Part shown: positions 1-12,600 of the stretch, one piece after another
How positions within the stretch are numbered: position 1 is the stretch's first letter
Layout: the number at the start of each line of letters is the position of its first letter
DNA from: Nereocystis luetkeana
Taxonomy: Eukaryota; Sar; Phaeophyceae; Laminariales; Laminariaceae
Assembly (NCBI GenBank): GCA_031213475.1
Contig: JARUPZ010000016.1
Location: 10,556,270-10,620,269 of the forward strand
Length of the DNA: 64,000 nucleotides
Reading direction: 5' to 3'
Made by a program: the position numbers and the translations under genes
Notes under the pieces: generated by a model
Told to the model about the DNA's origin: nothing
What the model saw: the letters and a program-made list of their open reading frames with translations, nothing else
Database searches by the model: none

Positions 1-200
1 TATGGTGTGCAGGATCTGCATTGTGTATTGTGCAGATCCCACTCAGGAAACATGTCCTATACCATGCAGGATATACGGCTCCCGCCCTGCAACATGAGCT
101 AGATCATACAGATCATACAGATCATACAGATCATACATATCAGGAATAGATCTACCTGCCCTCAAAGATGTAGATCACGACTTGGGAATCGCTCATCTGT
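1..200 (+). repeat. GATC-rich dispersed repeat, copy 1
   Basis: Contains GTGCAGGATCTG, CAGGAAACATGTCCTATACC, ATACGGCTCCCGCCCTGCAA and runs of CATACAGAT. The same order of blocks recurs at 15085, 31225, 4365, 24455, 27700 and 55330. Confidence 0.75.
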
Positions 201-489
201 CCGAGGAGTGAAAAGTTTCGATGTGGTAGCGAAAATTGAAATCGTATCACATCGATTGTATATTTCGTTGATCGGTATCGTACCGAATTCGAATATCGTT
301 CGCCATCCCTCAATATTATGATATGCTATGGTATGATATGATATTATATGACATACAGGCTCACGAGGTTTGAGTTAGTGTCGGCGACGGTAACCGGCTC
401 CTCCACCCCCTCCTTTGTCAACCCCTTGACCTTCAAGTCCTCCTTGTGTCCCGCCTTCACATCTTTAATAACCTATTCGAAGTTTGCGC

Positions 490-1334
490 ACAACGACAGG
501 ATCAGGGTCGGGGATACGGTTACGGTCAGGGCCAGGGTCAGGGTCAGTGTCGGGGTCAGGGGTAGGGTCGGAATCAGGGTCAGAATCAGGGTCGGGGTCA
601 GAATCCGGGCCAGGGTCGGGGTCAGCGACAGGGTCAGGATCAGGGCCGAGGGTCAGGGCCCGGGACAAGGTCAGGGGCACGTTGAGGGACAAAGTCAGGA
701 TCAGGATTAGGGTCGAGGCTAGGGTCAGGGTCAGGGTCAGGGTCAGGGTCGGGGTCAGGGTCGCGGTCAAGGTCAGCGTCCGGGACAGGGTCACGGGCAC
801 GGCTACGGACATACTGATTAGAATCGGGGTCAGGACTAGGATCATCATTAGGGCAAGGGTCGTGGTCAGGGTCGGCGATAGGGCCAGGGTCGGGGTCAGG
901 GACAGGGTCAGGGGTAGGGTGAGGGGCCGGGGCAGTATAAAGGTCAGGGGCGGGGTCAGGGTTGGGATCAGAATCGGGCTCAGGGTTAGGGTCAGGATCC
1001 GGGTCAGGATCCGGGTCAGGATCAGGGAAAGGGGTAGGGTCAGGATCATGATCGGGGTCAGGAGCAGGGTCAAGGTCGGCGATCGGGTGAGGATCAGAAT
1101 CAGCCTCGGGGTCAGGATCCGGGTCAGGGGTCAGCATCAAGGACAGGGTCAGGATCAGGATCATGGTCAGGGTCCGGTCAGGGGTAAGGTCAGGGTTAGG
1201 CTCGGCGATAGGGTCTGGCCCAGGGTTAGGGTCGGGGTGAGGGTTGAATCGGGTCAGGGTTGGGGCCGGGGTCGGGGTCAGGGTCACGGACAGGGTCAGC
1301 GATAGGGGAAGGGGTAGGGTCAGGGTCGGGGTTG
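490..1334 (+). repeat. Degenerate GGGTCA satellite array
   Basis: About 0.85 kb of imperfect hexamers CAGGGT, CGGGGT and AGGGTC. The six-base period leaves open frames on both strands (Arg/Val-Gly or Asp-Pro repeats) that are not genes. It runs directly into TTAGGG repeats and may be decayed telomeric DNA. Confidence 0.9.
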
Positions 1335-1370
1335 GGGTTAGGGTTAGGGTTAGGGTTAGGGTTAGGGTAG
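1335..1370 (+). repeat. Interstitial telomere-type (TTAGGG)n
   Basis: About five to six uninterrupted GGTTAG units followed by a G-rich run. This is the human-type telomere repeat, used by many protists as well. Confidence 0.9.
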
Positions 1371-1812
1371 GGGGGGGGTAAGTCGATCATGGTAGGTCGA
1401 CTAAGACACGTGACTGACGATAAACCGATCGAGATAAGTCGATGATGATATATCGACGATGATATGTCCATGACTAGTCGACAGTGATAAGTAAATTATA
1501 ACAAGCCGATGATAATATGTCGACGGTGATATGTCGATAGGGATGAGTCGACGAGGATAAAGTCGATCAAGTAAAGTCAATCAGGATAGGTCGACGATGA
1601 TGAGTGGACTATGGTATGTCCATAGCAAACATTCGATGGTGGTGAGCGATGAGTCAGGTCCACTACTCGAGGTGAGGGAGAAGCTCCACTGATTCCCTCC
1701 TAGGGCGTTGCTACTGATGTTTAGTAGACCCATCAGGCGAGAGAAGAGGTGAGGAGGTTCGGCGGTGTCTCTTGACGGTGCCAAGGCGGCGAGTTACGTG
1801 TGACATATCTCC

Positions 1813-1921
1813 TATTACGGAGGGCCATATTAAATCCGACCTGCTGTACACACAAAAACTAATGTACTTCGCTCTTTTTACAAACAATATTTGGTCCTAT
1901 TTACCACGGTCCCCCGTAATA
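1813..1921 (+). mobile_element. Hairpin MITE, TATTACGGGGG family, copy 1
   Basis: Starts TATTACGGAGGGCCATA and ends GGTCCCCCGTAATA, with the family interior AACAATATTTGGTCCTA. Decayed. Confidence 0.8.
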
Positions 1922-2000
1922 GGTCTCTTCCTTAGATGCAGCAAAGCTGTGCTGCATACTGGACCCTCCACTGCAACCAATATTCTTGCCCCCTACCGTA

Positions 2001-2063
2001 AACCCTAAGAACCCTAACCCTAACCCTAACCCTAACCCTAACCGTAAACCCGAACCCTAACCC
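2001..2063 (-). repeat. Interstitial telomere-type (CCCTAA)n, opposite orientation
   Basis: ACCCTAACCC units, about five perfect plus degenerate flanks. Opposite in orientation to the block at 1335, about 630 bp away. Confidence 0.9.
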
Positions 2064-3075
2064 TTTTGCCACTAACCCCGACCTAGCTAGCTACCACAAC
2101 AACGATAACTTTGGCGATACCAACATTCTGCGAGCAGCGTAAGCGCCCAACACTACGGGGAGGATGATGTTGCTCGCGCCCGTGCCGTACGACTCCTCCT
2201 GGCGTTCAACCATTGTAACTCGGACACCATCCATTGTACCATCCTCCAGTCAAGCAGTGGCCACAATGGTTGCTGCAATCGTTACTTTTTAACCCAATTA
2301 TCAAGAGGGTTAAGACCCCTGCACAATTGATATACCACATATACAGCTGCACCAACGTTGGTACTAATACGCTTGAAAGTATACTATTGATGTAATCATT
2401 CATGCAGCGTCACACGTAGCAGAGGCAAACATGCTACTGTAAGTTACGGCAGCGGCCCATATATATACATATATATACTATATATATATATATTTATCCA
2501 TGTATTATCAATAGTGAGCTACGAGGCTCTTGTCTTTTTTTGTCTTTTTTCTTCGTATTTTTCTCCCCCTGCAACTCGTCTGGTTTCCAGGCAAGTAAGC
2601 GCACGCCCATATTTATGTATCCAGTACGTTTGGCATCGCACTGCCTAGTCTCCCTACCATATTTGCGATGTATTGTCTCTTGTCTCGTAGTTGGTGGCCA
2701 CAGAGTGTGTGCCAGGCATCTCTATATTACTAATAATATGAATACGATGAAGAAGGAGCACGGACACTGGATGTGCTGGATGTCGATGGGTAGAAAGAAC
2801 GGTCTAACATGAAGAACACACATAACATACACCCGAGGTGGTCGGTCTCACCTGCGAAGCTTGCGCGGTGAGCCCCAGCCCCACTGCGATAAGCTGGCTC
2901 AGCTTTGCCGAGCCAGGGCTGGATCGAGAGCAATTGGTCAAAGCAAGGAGCACACGGCGCAAAACACAGCACGGCACAGGCATCAAGCAATCACAACAAA
3001 CAGCTTTCTTCTGTCACAGGGTGTCGTCTTCAACTCAGCCTTCAAGCGCAACGTGGGGGTGGTGGTGTAGTGCAC

Positions 3076-3184
3076 TATTACGGGGGGCCGTAGTTAACAG
3101 GACCTATGGTATACACAAACACCTATATATTTAACCATTTTTACTAACAATATTTGGTCCTGTTAACTATGGCCCCCCGCAATA
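3076..3184 (+). mobile_element. Hairpin MITE, TATTACGGGGG family, copy 2
   Basis: 109 bp. Outer arms TATTACGGGGGGCCGTAGTT and AACTATGGCCCCCCGCAATA. Interior GGACCTATGGTATACA. Confidence 0.9.
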
Positions 3185-3671
3185 CCACTACTAGAGGAGT
3201 GATGCCATCACCATTACTGTGTACCTGGTATACATTTACTGCACCAGTACACTATACACCAAGCAAACTGTTGAAAACCGACTGATAATCGAGCTCGATA
3301 CGATACCTCATCAACGAAAACAATCAAAATACAATACTCGTACGATTTCGATATTTGATACATCGAAGCGATCGTTCAGTGTCAGCATAAAACACACAAA
3401 GGTGCCAGGGGATGGAGGGCACAAGACGTTCGGTACTACTGCTGTATATATGTGAAGTGCAGTGTTTCGATCTATCGAAACTTCCGACGCTATATCCAAC
3501 ACTGCAGCAGCACAGCCATCAAGCGATGAAGACAAAACATTTTTTTTCTGTCACAGGGTGTCGTCTTGAATTCAATTCTGCAACCGCAACACTAGCGCTT
3601 ACCACCACTGGGAGTATTATGTCATAGTCATCACTGTGTACCACTTTGACCGAAAATATAAGCGCCGTTAG

Positions 3672-3764
3672 ATGCCCGTTGCATATCCGTTAGCATGTCC
3701 GTTGCATATCCGTTAGCATGTCCGTTGCATATCCGATAGCATGTCCGTTGCATATCCGTTAGAT
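3672..3764 (+). repeat. 23-bp tandem repeat, about four units
   Basis: Unit reads CCGTTGCATATCCGTTAGCA plus TGT. Units two and three are nearly perfect, and the last is truncated to TTAGATGTTC. Confidence 0.9.
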
Positions 3765-4364
3765 GTTCATACCACAGCCCATGGGGATTATATTTCCGGC
3801 CAGAATGGTATCTGGTACTGGTATACATCGGACTACTACTGTATATGTGGTACACCCCATGGTACATTTCCCACGAGCTGCAGCTGTCATACTGCCATAC
3901 TGTTGTTGTACTTCGGCCAACAGGGCTGTGAATCGGAGCGAAGGTAGGAGTGAACTTGAAAAGGTTTCAACGAAGACGATTTAATGGATGATCGCTTGGA
4001 TTCCGAGTTAGATCGACCGAGCGAATCGATCCGCACCCCCCCCGGCTGGTGAAGGGGGAAATGGAGCCGGTAACGCACGTGACTTATTAGATACGAAACA
4101 TTTGTCTCCATTGTGCGATTCCGATGGCGATTGAATCGCACATACGATTCTACAATGCGAGATTGAATCGGATGAGTCGACTGCGATTGACAGGCCCAGC
4201 GGTCATCGTCAGGATCGTGCACCCTTTCATCAATATCGTCCACCAGGTACATGTTTAATTTACTATTTTTGAACTGCACCCCCGTCATGGGGACATTTTA
4301 CTTGAAATTAGGCTCAGAATTAGGTGCATATACACTGCAGTACTAAAATGATTAACCCGTTCTG

Positions 4365-4545
4365 ATATGCTTTACAGGATCTGTATAGTACAGACCTACA
4401 ACCCAGGAAACATGTGCTTGATAGTGTGTAGATAGTACTGCTTCCAGCCGGCAACATGAGCTACGTCCATCACACATGTCGGGAGTGCATATGCTCTGAA
4501 TTGATCTAGCTCATGAAGTAGGAACACATTATCTGTCCGAGGTAT
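4365..4545 (+). repeat. GATC-rich dispersed repeat, decayed copy
   Basis: Carries GGATCTGTATAGTACAGA, CAGGAAACATGTGCTTGATA, GCAACATGAGCTA and TCTGTCCGAGG in the family order. Confidence 0.6.
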
Positions 4546-4557
4546 GACAGGGTTTGA

Positions 4558-4647
4558 CCCTTTTAGGACTGCAGTCCCCTTTTCGGAGAGAAACCCCTCA
4601 AATCCTAAGTACTTTGTCCCCAAAACGGGGCTGCGGTCCTATAAGGG
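4558..4647. mobile_element. piggyBac-like MITE, copy 1
   Basis: Begins CCCTTTTAGGACTGCAGTCC and ends GGGCTGCGGTCCTATAAGGG, flanked by TTGA on the left and TTAA on the right. The TTAA site and CCC termini are typical of piggyBac-type elements. 90 bp, no gene. Confidence 0.75.
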
Positions 4648-6520
4648 TTAACGAGCTACGTTGTACCAAGTACCTGGTATGGTTGGTACAACCTACAACT
4701 GTATAACAAGTCCGACAGGTCATAACAGATACCTGGTATAACACAACGACCTGATCAAGACGAAAACTTAACGTTTTACTTGCTGCCAATGCGTGTCCCG
4801 TATCATTTCTTAGCTCCATGAGTCGAGCTGCTCACAGAGAGAACGGTAGATCCTCATCTTCAGCCCCCACAGGTGCTTCCAAGTGCGATATCATCATGGT
4901 AGTCATGGTCCGGGTATCATAAGTTCGACCGTTCGAACCCATGTGACAACGGATTCGGACGCGAGATTCTAAGAACTACTCGTCAGAACATGGTGAATTT
5001 TCGCCTCCACTACTATTAATACTGCCACCGCGGACGCTCTATTGTCAAAGAAAATGATACCTGGTACAGTACAAAACACACAGGTATAAACCTATTATTT
5101 AATGTAGAAGTAGCACATACGTACTGCTACTAACAATCAGGTGTTCTACTATTGGGCTTACGACCTCTTGTCACGATCGCAAGACACAGCAGAGTAACAG
5201 TATACGTTTTAACATCTGGTTCATAGGAGCAGCAGTACACGAGGTATAGTCGCACTGGTACTCGCTACAGGCAAAATGATGGTATCATAGGTCGCCGTCG
5301 TCGTCGATGCACTCTTTCGCGAACAATAGAACGAGCTGCAGCGCCGCGCTTCAAGCTTACAGCTGGGGACACGAGCAGTACCTGACATACTCTATATATG
5401 ATACTGGTACCTGGCAGGCAATAGGCCAAACACACCTGGTAGGCAGACAGTAGGCGGCACATCGGCGGTAGGCAGTAGCAGCCGTCACCCAACCTACCAG
5501 CGCGATGCGCATCATACCGCTCGTGGTACGTCGCTTACCTTCTGTCTGTTGTTGTATTGGCAATCGGTGTTGTGGTGTCACCATCAATACCAAGTTCAGT
5601 GCTTTCGCGCCAACAGCGGAACAAGGCCAACTACTACTAGTACTGTGGGGTCATAAAACAGAAAAAAAAGCCACGGGGTTCGCCATTATGGTGCTGAAAC
5701 CCACATAAGCCTCTGTGCCTCTTTTTTTTCTGTCTCTAAGCCCACCCACCATTATTAGCAAACGCGGCCACTGACTCGTTTTTTCAAAGAACACGAGTCA
5801 CGGTAAAACCTAAGAGGGCGCATGCTCCACTGAGCTGAGCGCTCTTGTCGTCCCACGTGAGGGCCGTAAAATGATCCGTGTCTGGAGGTTTCGCTTGGGG
5901 GGTGAGACCAGGCTTCTCTTGGGGGGGTGAGAGCCTGATCCCTTTCCGCCATTTTTTTCAATACTCGGTACAAAACAAAAGGAAGCTCATTTCCGATCGG
6001 AGAAAAGTTGACACAGAAATGGGTCAGGCTGTCGTGCCTCGAGCGACATCTCGAAACACAAGCCATCAACGACCTTCAAACTTGGCAGCGGGGACTCCCA
6101 GAGCAATGGAGCATACACCCTGGGAAGTCTTTAGCGCGATCCGTGCCCTCTGAGGCGAGGTCTCAATCGTGGCGACGGTTGATGCGCGAAACACACCCGT
6201 GTTTTTTGCCTCCCCACCGATTTCGAGAAAATCAGCTTGGAAATTCGTCCGAAGGCACGCCAAGCATTGATCACGACGACAGCAGCAGCTGTACGAACGT
6301 AGCTGCGAACTGGTACACTACTCTGTACAACAGAGCACCGGCCTTCCAGTTGGAAATAAGACATCCAGATACTGGTGACTCAGGCTATACTTCTTACTCA
6401 AGAAAACGGCGAGTTCCACACTGAATTTAGTATAACCGCTCCATAATTTCTCGTTTACCCGGAAATCTCCTCACGGCCAGAGTTTCTTAAGGGTCTATTT
6501 TCATTAATAGGAGCTTGGTG

Positions 6521-6856
6521 AATTACTTTTACTTTCCACGTGTCCAGCCTAGCTCGTATTAATAGGAGGTTTCACCCTCGGCGATCTTCTGGACAAGCCG
6601 TAGTCACGGGTGTCGTCCCTTCTCCCCCCTGGTACGTGCCTTAATTTGTTGTCTCGCACAGGGTTCGGCATTCCCACTGCTCGTCGATTTTCATCGAATG
6701 TAGCTAACTCACGCTCTCGCGCTTTCCGCTAATCATTTTTTTTATACAAGAAAAAATCCCCATCATACGAGCATGCACTCGGTGAGACTTGAACCCACGA
6801 AATTGATCTTGATAGGCACGCGGACCACCTGTTAATACCAAGCCACCGGGGACGCC
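6521..6856 (-). mobile_element. tRNA-derived SINE family A, copy 1
   Basis: On the minus strand it starts GGCGTCCCCGGTGGCTTGGT (A-box-like) and carries GTGGGTTCAAGTCTCACCG (B-box-like). A body with ATCGACGAGCAGTGGGAATG and GGCACGTACCAGGG follows, ending GGCTGGACACGTGGAAAGTA. Pol III-type promoter inferred. Confidence 0.85.
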
Positions 6857-7257
6857 GGCTTGTACACTCAAGTAAGTGTGCACAGCAGTAATGCCATGTT
6901 TTATCGTGCACTGGCACCGGCGCATGACACCCGGGAGAGTGTCGTTCACGGTGATACTTACGATCGATGGATAGACGAAGGCATCCAGCAGGCCGTGTCT
7001 ACGCTCGTTCGCTTAGAGTGCTGGTACGTACGTATGAAGTGTAGGTAACCACGTGTCAATGTGTGTGTTCTTTTAAACCGCACGTTGATTATGTGATTGT
7101 TTATTGTGCTCTACGGAATGCTACCATTGTTTGTGTTCCAATATCGAAAAAGCTACGAGTACGTATCTGCCCGCTCTGAACAATTAAGGTGGCTCCCTCT
7201 AAGCTTCACCAACAAGCCACCCGGCCGCCAGCACCCATTCCAGCACAGTTTCGCAGC

Positions 7258-7497
7258 ATGGGCGAGAAAGTGCTTGAGGAAGTCTACACGGAGATGGACT
7301 CACCTCTGTCCCCGAAGGTTCAGCTCTGCCTTGCCATCATCTACTGCTGCCATCCCAGGCACGACCTCATTATTACTAGGTGTGTCCGAGAAGAAGGCGA
7401 AAAGAAAGCACATGGCCATGGCCATCACGGCGTACTTCATGTACTGTCTGTTAGATACCTGCGGGTATGCTGTGCTAGCCCTCATCATGGCTGGTGA
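7258..7497 (+). other. Unassigned open frame upstream of MON2
   Basis: 80-codon frame starting MGEKVLEEVYTEMDSPLSPK. A GT follows an AG at 7379-7381, so it could be a first exon or a 5' untranslated exon. I do not recognise it, and it has no phase link to exon 1. It may equally be chance. Confidence 0.2.
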
Positions 7498-7659
7498 TGG
7501 CGGTGCTGGTTGCTGGGGCTCCTCAAGAAAATAGTTGAATGTAGGTGGTGTTTTAGGTGCGTACAGCGAAAGAAGGGGTTCTCAATTCTTTGCGGCGTTT
7601 TCATAGCGGGGTCACGTGATTCATCTACAAGAGGGCAGATGCAGGTTTTTTGCCCATCA

Positions 7660-7960
7660 TCCACTGCGCAGCATAGCCTAGCTGGTGCTTGCGACCGCCT
7701 ATACGACGGTACTAGGGAGGATTTCGGGGGGGGACTGTCAGAAGATTCTGTTACCCCAAGTCTAAGTTTTCGATCGAGCCCCAAGTTGGAGCTGGGAGCC
7801 TCTCGTAAAGGTACGCCAATTTTTCAGGCAGAGATGAACGCTTTGCATTGGGCCTTTGGCATTTGCTGCATTGGTTCTAAAATTCCCTCTCCCCGTGGCA
7901 CCGGCAGATGGTGGATGCCGCCTGGTGTCATGGGCTCTGCCTCAACAGAAGCCTGCAGCT
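7660..7960 (+). pseudogene. Possible RNase H domain remnant of a non-LTR retrotransposon
   Basis: A frame opening near 7510 includes LYDGTREDFGGG, then LGASRKGTPIFQAEMNALHW. D-G...G.G......lg....vfqAE..A is the RNase H pattern found in LINE polyproteins. The later catalytic Asp residues are not visible and no reverse transcriptase lies nearby. Confidence 0.4.
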
Positions 7961-8317
7961 AGCCGAGCCGTGTAGATGTCTGCTTGGTGTGCTGCCCGCC
8001 ATATATGGTACGCGCTATGCAAAGGCCTATATGTGCCTTGCTCTTCCTCGAGTTGTCACAGGCTTAAAAGCAACATACACAAACAATGGAATGTTCCAAC
8101 TTGCCCCCATGCAGCATACGGGCAGGACGCGGCGTCGCCGCTTGAAGGACGCATTTTTGCGATCATGATTTGATGTGGCAACATAGCAAGGCAGCGCAAA
8201 GGGCAACGCAAGGTAAGGTAAGGCGAGGCAAGACGAGGCTAGGCGAGGCACACACGTTTTGACCAGCCCACCGCGACTGCCCGGTTGTCGATTGCTTTTG
8301 TTGCTGTGATCGGACAG

Positions 8318-8409
8318 ATGGAGTTTCTCCGCGTGGTGGAAGAGGAGCTGAGGGCTCTCGCTGCCGAAGCCAGGCGTCGACACCCTGTCGTTCAGGAAGC
8401 AGCAGAAAG
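8318..8409 (+). CDS. MON2: MON2 exon 1 (start codon)
   Basis: Codons 1-31, beginning [20 protein letters not shown] and ending at EAAER. This matches the first helices of the MON2 DCB domain. Donor GTACAT, phase 2. An AG lies directly before the ATG, so a further 5' exon cannot be excluded, but the ATG falls where the family usually starts. Confidence 0.82.
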
Positions 8410-9641
8410 GTACATACCTCGTACCTGGTACAGCAGTAGTACCTCTGGCACCTGGTACCTGGTAAATACCACCGTACCCCTATCCGTGCGGACAAATGCA
8501 CAAACGCGCCACACTACTACGCAGTGTTGTGTGCATGGTACTGAGGTATTGGCAGTAGACAGAGTAGTACCAGCTATTAATAGCAAACAAGCTGGCTGAT
8601 ACCCGCACCGTCGTTTTTGAAGCACGAGAATACCTGGGGTACCTGGCATTGCTTAATAATAAATGCCTGGTACCTGGTACAGCATAACACTGCAGTAGTA
8701 CGTATTCCATACCTGGTACCTGGTACGGACATACCTGGTTCGTGCAATGGGACTGCTGAACCCTATGCGCGACAGAAAATAAAGGCACGTACCGGGGGGG
8801 AGAAGGGTGGACACCTGTGACCACGGCTTGTCCAGAAGCTCGTTGAGGGTAAAAACCTCCCACGAGTAATAAGGCTGGAAAGTAAAAGTGATGTTGAAAA
8901 AAAAAAAAAAAAAATGCCGGCGTACCCCTATGGCGGTAACCGTGCGGACAGATGCGCAGACACACCAATACCATAATACCGTTCGTGTGCGTGTTATTGA
9001 GGCTCTGGCTTGTGCCCGTGCACAGCACGCAATTACCATTATACAAGTACGTACTTGGCACGGCGGTTGTGTGCATGCAATGGTGTATCGAGGTATTGGC
9101 AGCAGCAGTAGACAGCAGTAGAAAAGCTGGCTGTCGCACGCGGACAAATGCACTGATAATACCATGTACCTGGTATGTACATAGCACGGTAGTACTACGA
9201 GTATCGTCGTGTGCATGGAGCATAGTGTTGAGGTGCTGCTGTGCTAGAAACAGTAGATAGCAGACAAGCTGACCAATGCCCGACAAGAGGCACACGCATC
9301 GTCTTCGCGGGCAGGTGATATGATAGCGATGCGATGTTCCTACCCGGAAGTGAAACAAGCCACACCCTACTATTAATAGTATAACTCTCTCCCTCTCTAG
9401 TAGCTCTCGCTCCCTCTGCCTGTTCCTTTGTCTTGACACGCCCAAACAACAATTCTCTCTCATACACGTGGTCGATGCGTGCCTCAACAACACTACAACA
9501 ACCGGGCAGAGCGATTCTTAAGCTGCGGAACATGCGGGAGGAGTACGCCGTGGCCCTGAGGCAGCAGCACGAGGGAGAGGCGCCACCTTTGTCCATGTTC
9601 AGATCCCAGGTATACTGCGATACTTGCACACTACGTATGGT

Positions 9642-9688
<47 letters not shown>

Positions 9689-12600
9689 GATGATGAAGAT
9701 GATGATGATGATGTTCTCACATTAGCCCACTTCCCTGAAATCCTGCCTGGCTGTGCTCACAAAACAGGCTGTAACAAAAAAAACATCTCGATGGGAGAAA
9801 ACACACAAGTCTGAAATAGTGCGCACGGCAGTATCATGCCAGTCCGTAAGGGAAACGGCTCGTAGTAACGTGGTGTGGTATACCATGCCGTATCACTTGC
9901 AACCAAATAACACCAGGCATATATCCATGGTATTTTATGTACACTTGAGAGAAAAAGAAAAGGAAAAAGAACAAAAATAATAAAGAAAAAAGAAAAAACA
10001 CGGAGAGGGAACAAAAAGAAGAATGAAAGAAAAAAAGAAAAGAACGAAACGAAACATACATGCGCTCAGGGCGCAGGCTGAGTTCCGAGGACAAAGTTGC
10101 TGTTAGCTGGTACGATCAATCCTATGATGTGTCCTGCTGATGAACCAGCATAAGGGCGTCACAAGAAGACCAGACGGCGGAAGGCAAGAAGACAAGAAGA
10201 GGGTAGAGACAAAGAGCTAACAACAAACAAAAAACGAGCAGTCCTATGCCCAACTGGTGGGCATAGGGCGATACAGCCGACACAACGAGAATAGAGACAG
10301 ACGGACCAAGGGGGGGTGTACTCGATAGGAGAGATGTACTCGATCGCGTGCATGGCCGTAATCGTATGACCATATACCCTCGCATCCCTATAATGCCGGG
10401 ACGAAGCATGTCGGGTTTTCACCGACCAGGCAGACATTGCTTGCACCGAGCGCGAAGCGCCGTGAGGTGTCCGGCGAGTCGCATGAAGGGTGAGCTGCAT
10501 CCTACTAAGAACCGCTTGTGAGGCGGACTAGCATATGGATGACAGCTTCAATGAGTTAATTTAATTTCCGGTGTAGGCACTTCCAGAGACAGCAATGGGA
10601 GTACTATGTTACTGCCTCTTGGGTGCCTTACCTTGAACACTACGTGATGCGATCAATTCCCTTGTGTGGAGCAAAGGTTCTTACCTCACACAAATGATCT
10701 AACTCGGCAACCAGCTTTGGGCGACCGCCAAAAAAAAGAAGCAGAAAAAAACGGTACCCTGGTTGTCTAGCTAACGTAGTGAGCGGCATGTTTTACGGTG
10801 TCGTTGCCAACCAACGCCAACCCAACCTATATAAAATAGGGGGGGGGCAAGGGGGGGCTAAAAATATACAAAACATCAACAAAATCGGAAAAATAGACAA
10901 GGATCACACGAATATGACAAAATGGTGACGCAACCAACGCAGAATGGCAGGGTACGGGGGGGAGATACCATCGACATGGCAGGGAATAGGGCACACCCTA
11001 TCACAACAAGCCAAAACAAAAATGAAATATATGGAACAGGGATTGTACCACGGCATTAGGCAGTAGTCACTGGGCGTCTCAGCTAGAAAAACGGCCAGTG
11101 CCAAGTTCCGGAGGGTGCCGCTTTCTTAACCGGCCTAGCTGCTGTTGCTACGCCTCCTCCAACGCGGCACCTCTTCCTCCCCCATCGGGCCTTGGGCCTT
11201 CTTGGCGTCTTAACTTGCTGCGCATTTTGTACCTCAAGCACTCGTCGTTTTGCTACATTATCATTTTCCTTAACGAATCATCCCTTCATGTACTGGTCTG
11301 CCCCTTCGTCAATACCCTGATACGTCTGAAACACTCGCCCGATTTCTTCGTTGCCAGCTTGCATTGTTTCTCTTCGATGGGCAGGTTGAACAACGATAGG
11401 TCGCGCTCGAGACAACCCGTCCAGTCCTGCTCTTACCCTCCCACGTAATCCCTTCCCCCCTCCAGTTCCCCATACATACTCGTTTGACTAGTCTCTCGTT
11501 ACCCGTACGACCCACGAATCCCGCGAAAAATATCCTCCGCTTTCGCACCGTCGTCTCGACGTTCTCACACCCAGTCCTGGCCAGTTCGTGTGCGTATGAA
11601 AGCATGCAGTAACCGCCGCGAGGTTTTCTCTTCCATCCGATGCAGCGGAGGAGAAATGGGTTAGGGTTAGCTGTCCGCAGAATGACGGAATGGGGCACGG
11701 TGGGGGTCCACGTGACACACCCGTATAGCACGGTCTCCATTACCTCGGCTTTGAGCATTCGTACTTTGAGCCGGAGCGGTGCGGTGGGCTGGCCATACAG
11801 TTGCAGACTACCAGGTATATCGTCTTGAACGCAGTTTGACCAGCAGCACGCGCCGGTTGATCGCGCCCGTAAGGTCGATGTTTCCGCACACAGTTCTCCC
11901 AAGGTACACAATCTTGGTGGCTTGTCTGTACACAGGTGGCCGGCTTGCCTCAGGAACGAAAGTGACCTTGTCCATACGTTTCGTCATCAGGCACGTGGTC
12001 TCCGTCTTGGGCTCCGAAAATGTCAATCCGAACGATCCACACACTGCAACTATGTCCGCCATCATCTTCGCAACGCTTTTCCTTTGCGACTCCGCCACAC
12101 ATCCTACTGGGGTTTATCGCCCCCCCCCCCCCCCTACCTCGCCCCCCCCACCCCTCTTCTCATTCGTTACCTTGGTGCACACCATATCCTTCACCGCATC
12201 TGCATTAGCGCTAAACCGCTCCACCGCCACACTCCGTACGGAAATAAAAAACGCCTTGACTTGCGGTAGGCCTTGCCCCACGCCGAACCAGTCTGAATAT
12301 TCGCCATCGTCCGTTCGGATGCGCGTACGCATTCCATCGTGGAAGTGGCGAGTATATGCGAGCATACATATTTTCCTGCTGTTGCTGCTGCTGTACGACA
12401 CCGAGGTTCCTGCACGGTAGAAACTACATCCTTGTAGCATGGTGTTACTCCAAGCCTTCGAGTAAACAAGTACTGCTGTTGTACCTGGTGCATGATATTG
12501 ATAGTCATAGGTACGAGTCGTGGTACGTTGGAAAAACACGAATCAAAGCGATTACACTTGGTATACAATACCGGTAACCTGTAGTACGTGGTTTAGTGCC

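Larger units (their letters stand above)
2064..7250. other. Intergenic region, no gene recognised
   Basis: Holds an AT microsatellite (2460-2495), a hairpin MITE (3076), a 23-bp tandem repeat (3672), a decayed GATC-rich repeat (4365), a piggyBac-like MITE (4558) and a SINE (6521). Elsewhere I see short chance open frames only. Confidence 0.6.

Noticed and set aside
465-1305. Long overlapping open frames on both strands (Arg/Gly/Val and Asp/Pro rich)
   Set aside because: They are six-base repeats read in different frames; the period keeps every frame open and there is no non-repetitive core.
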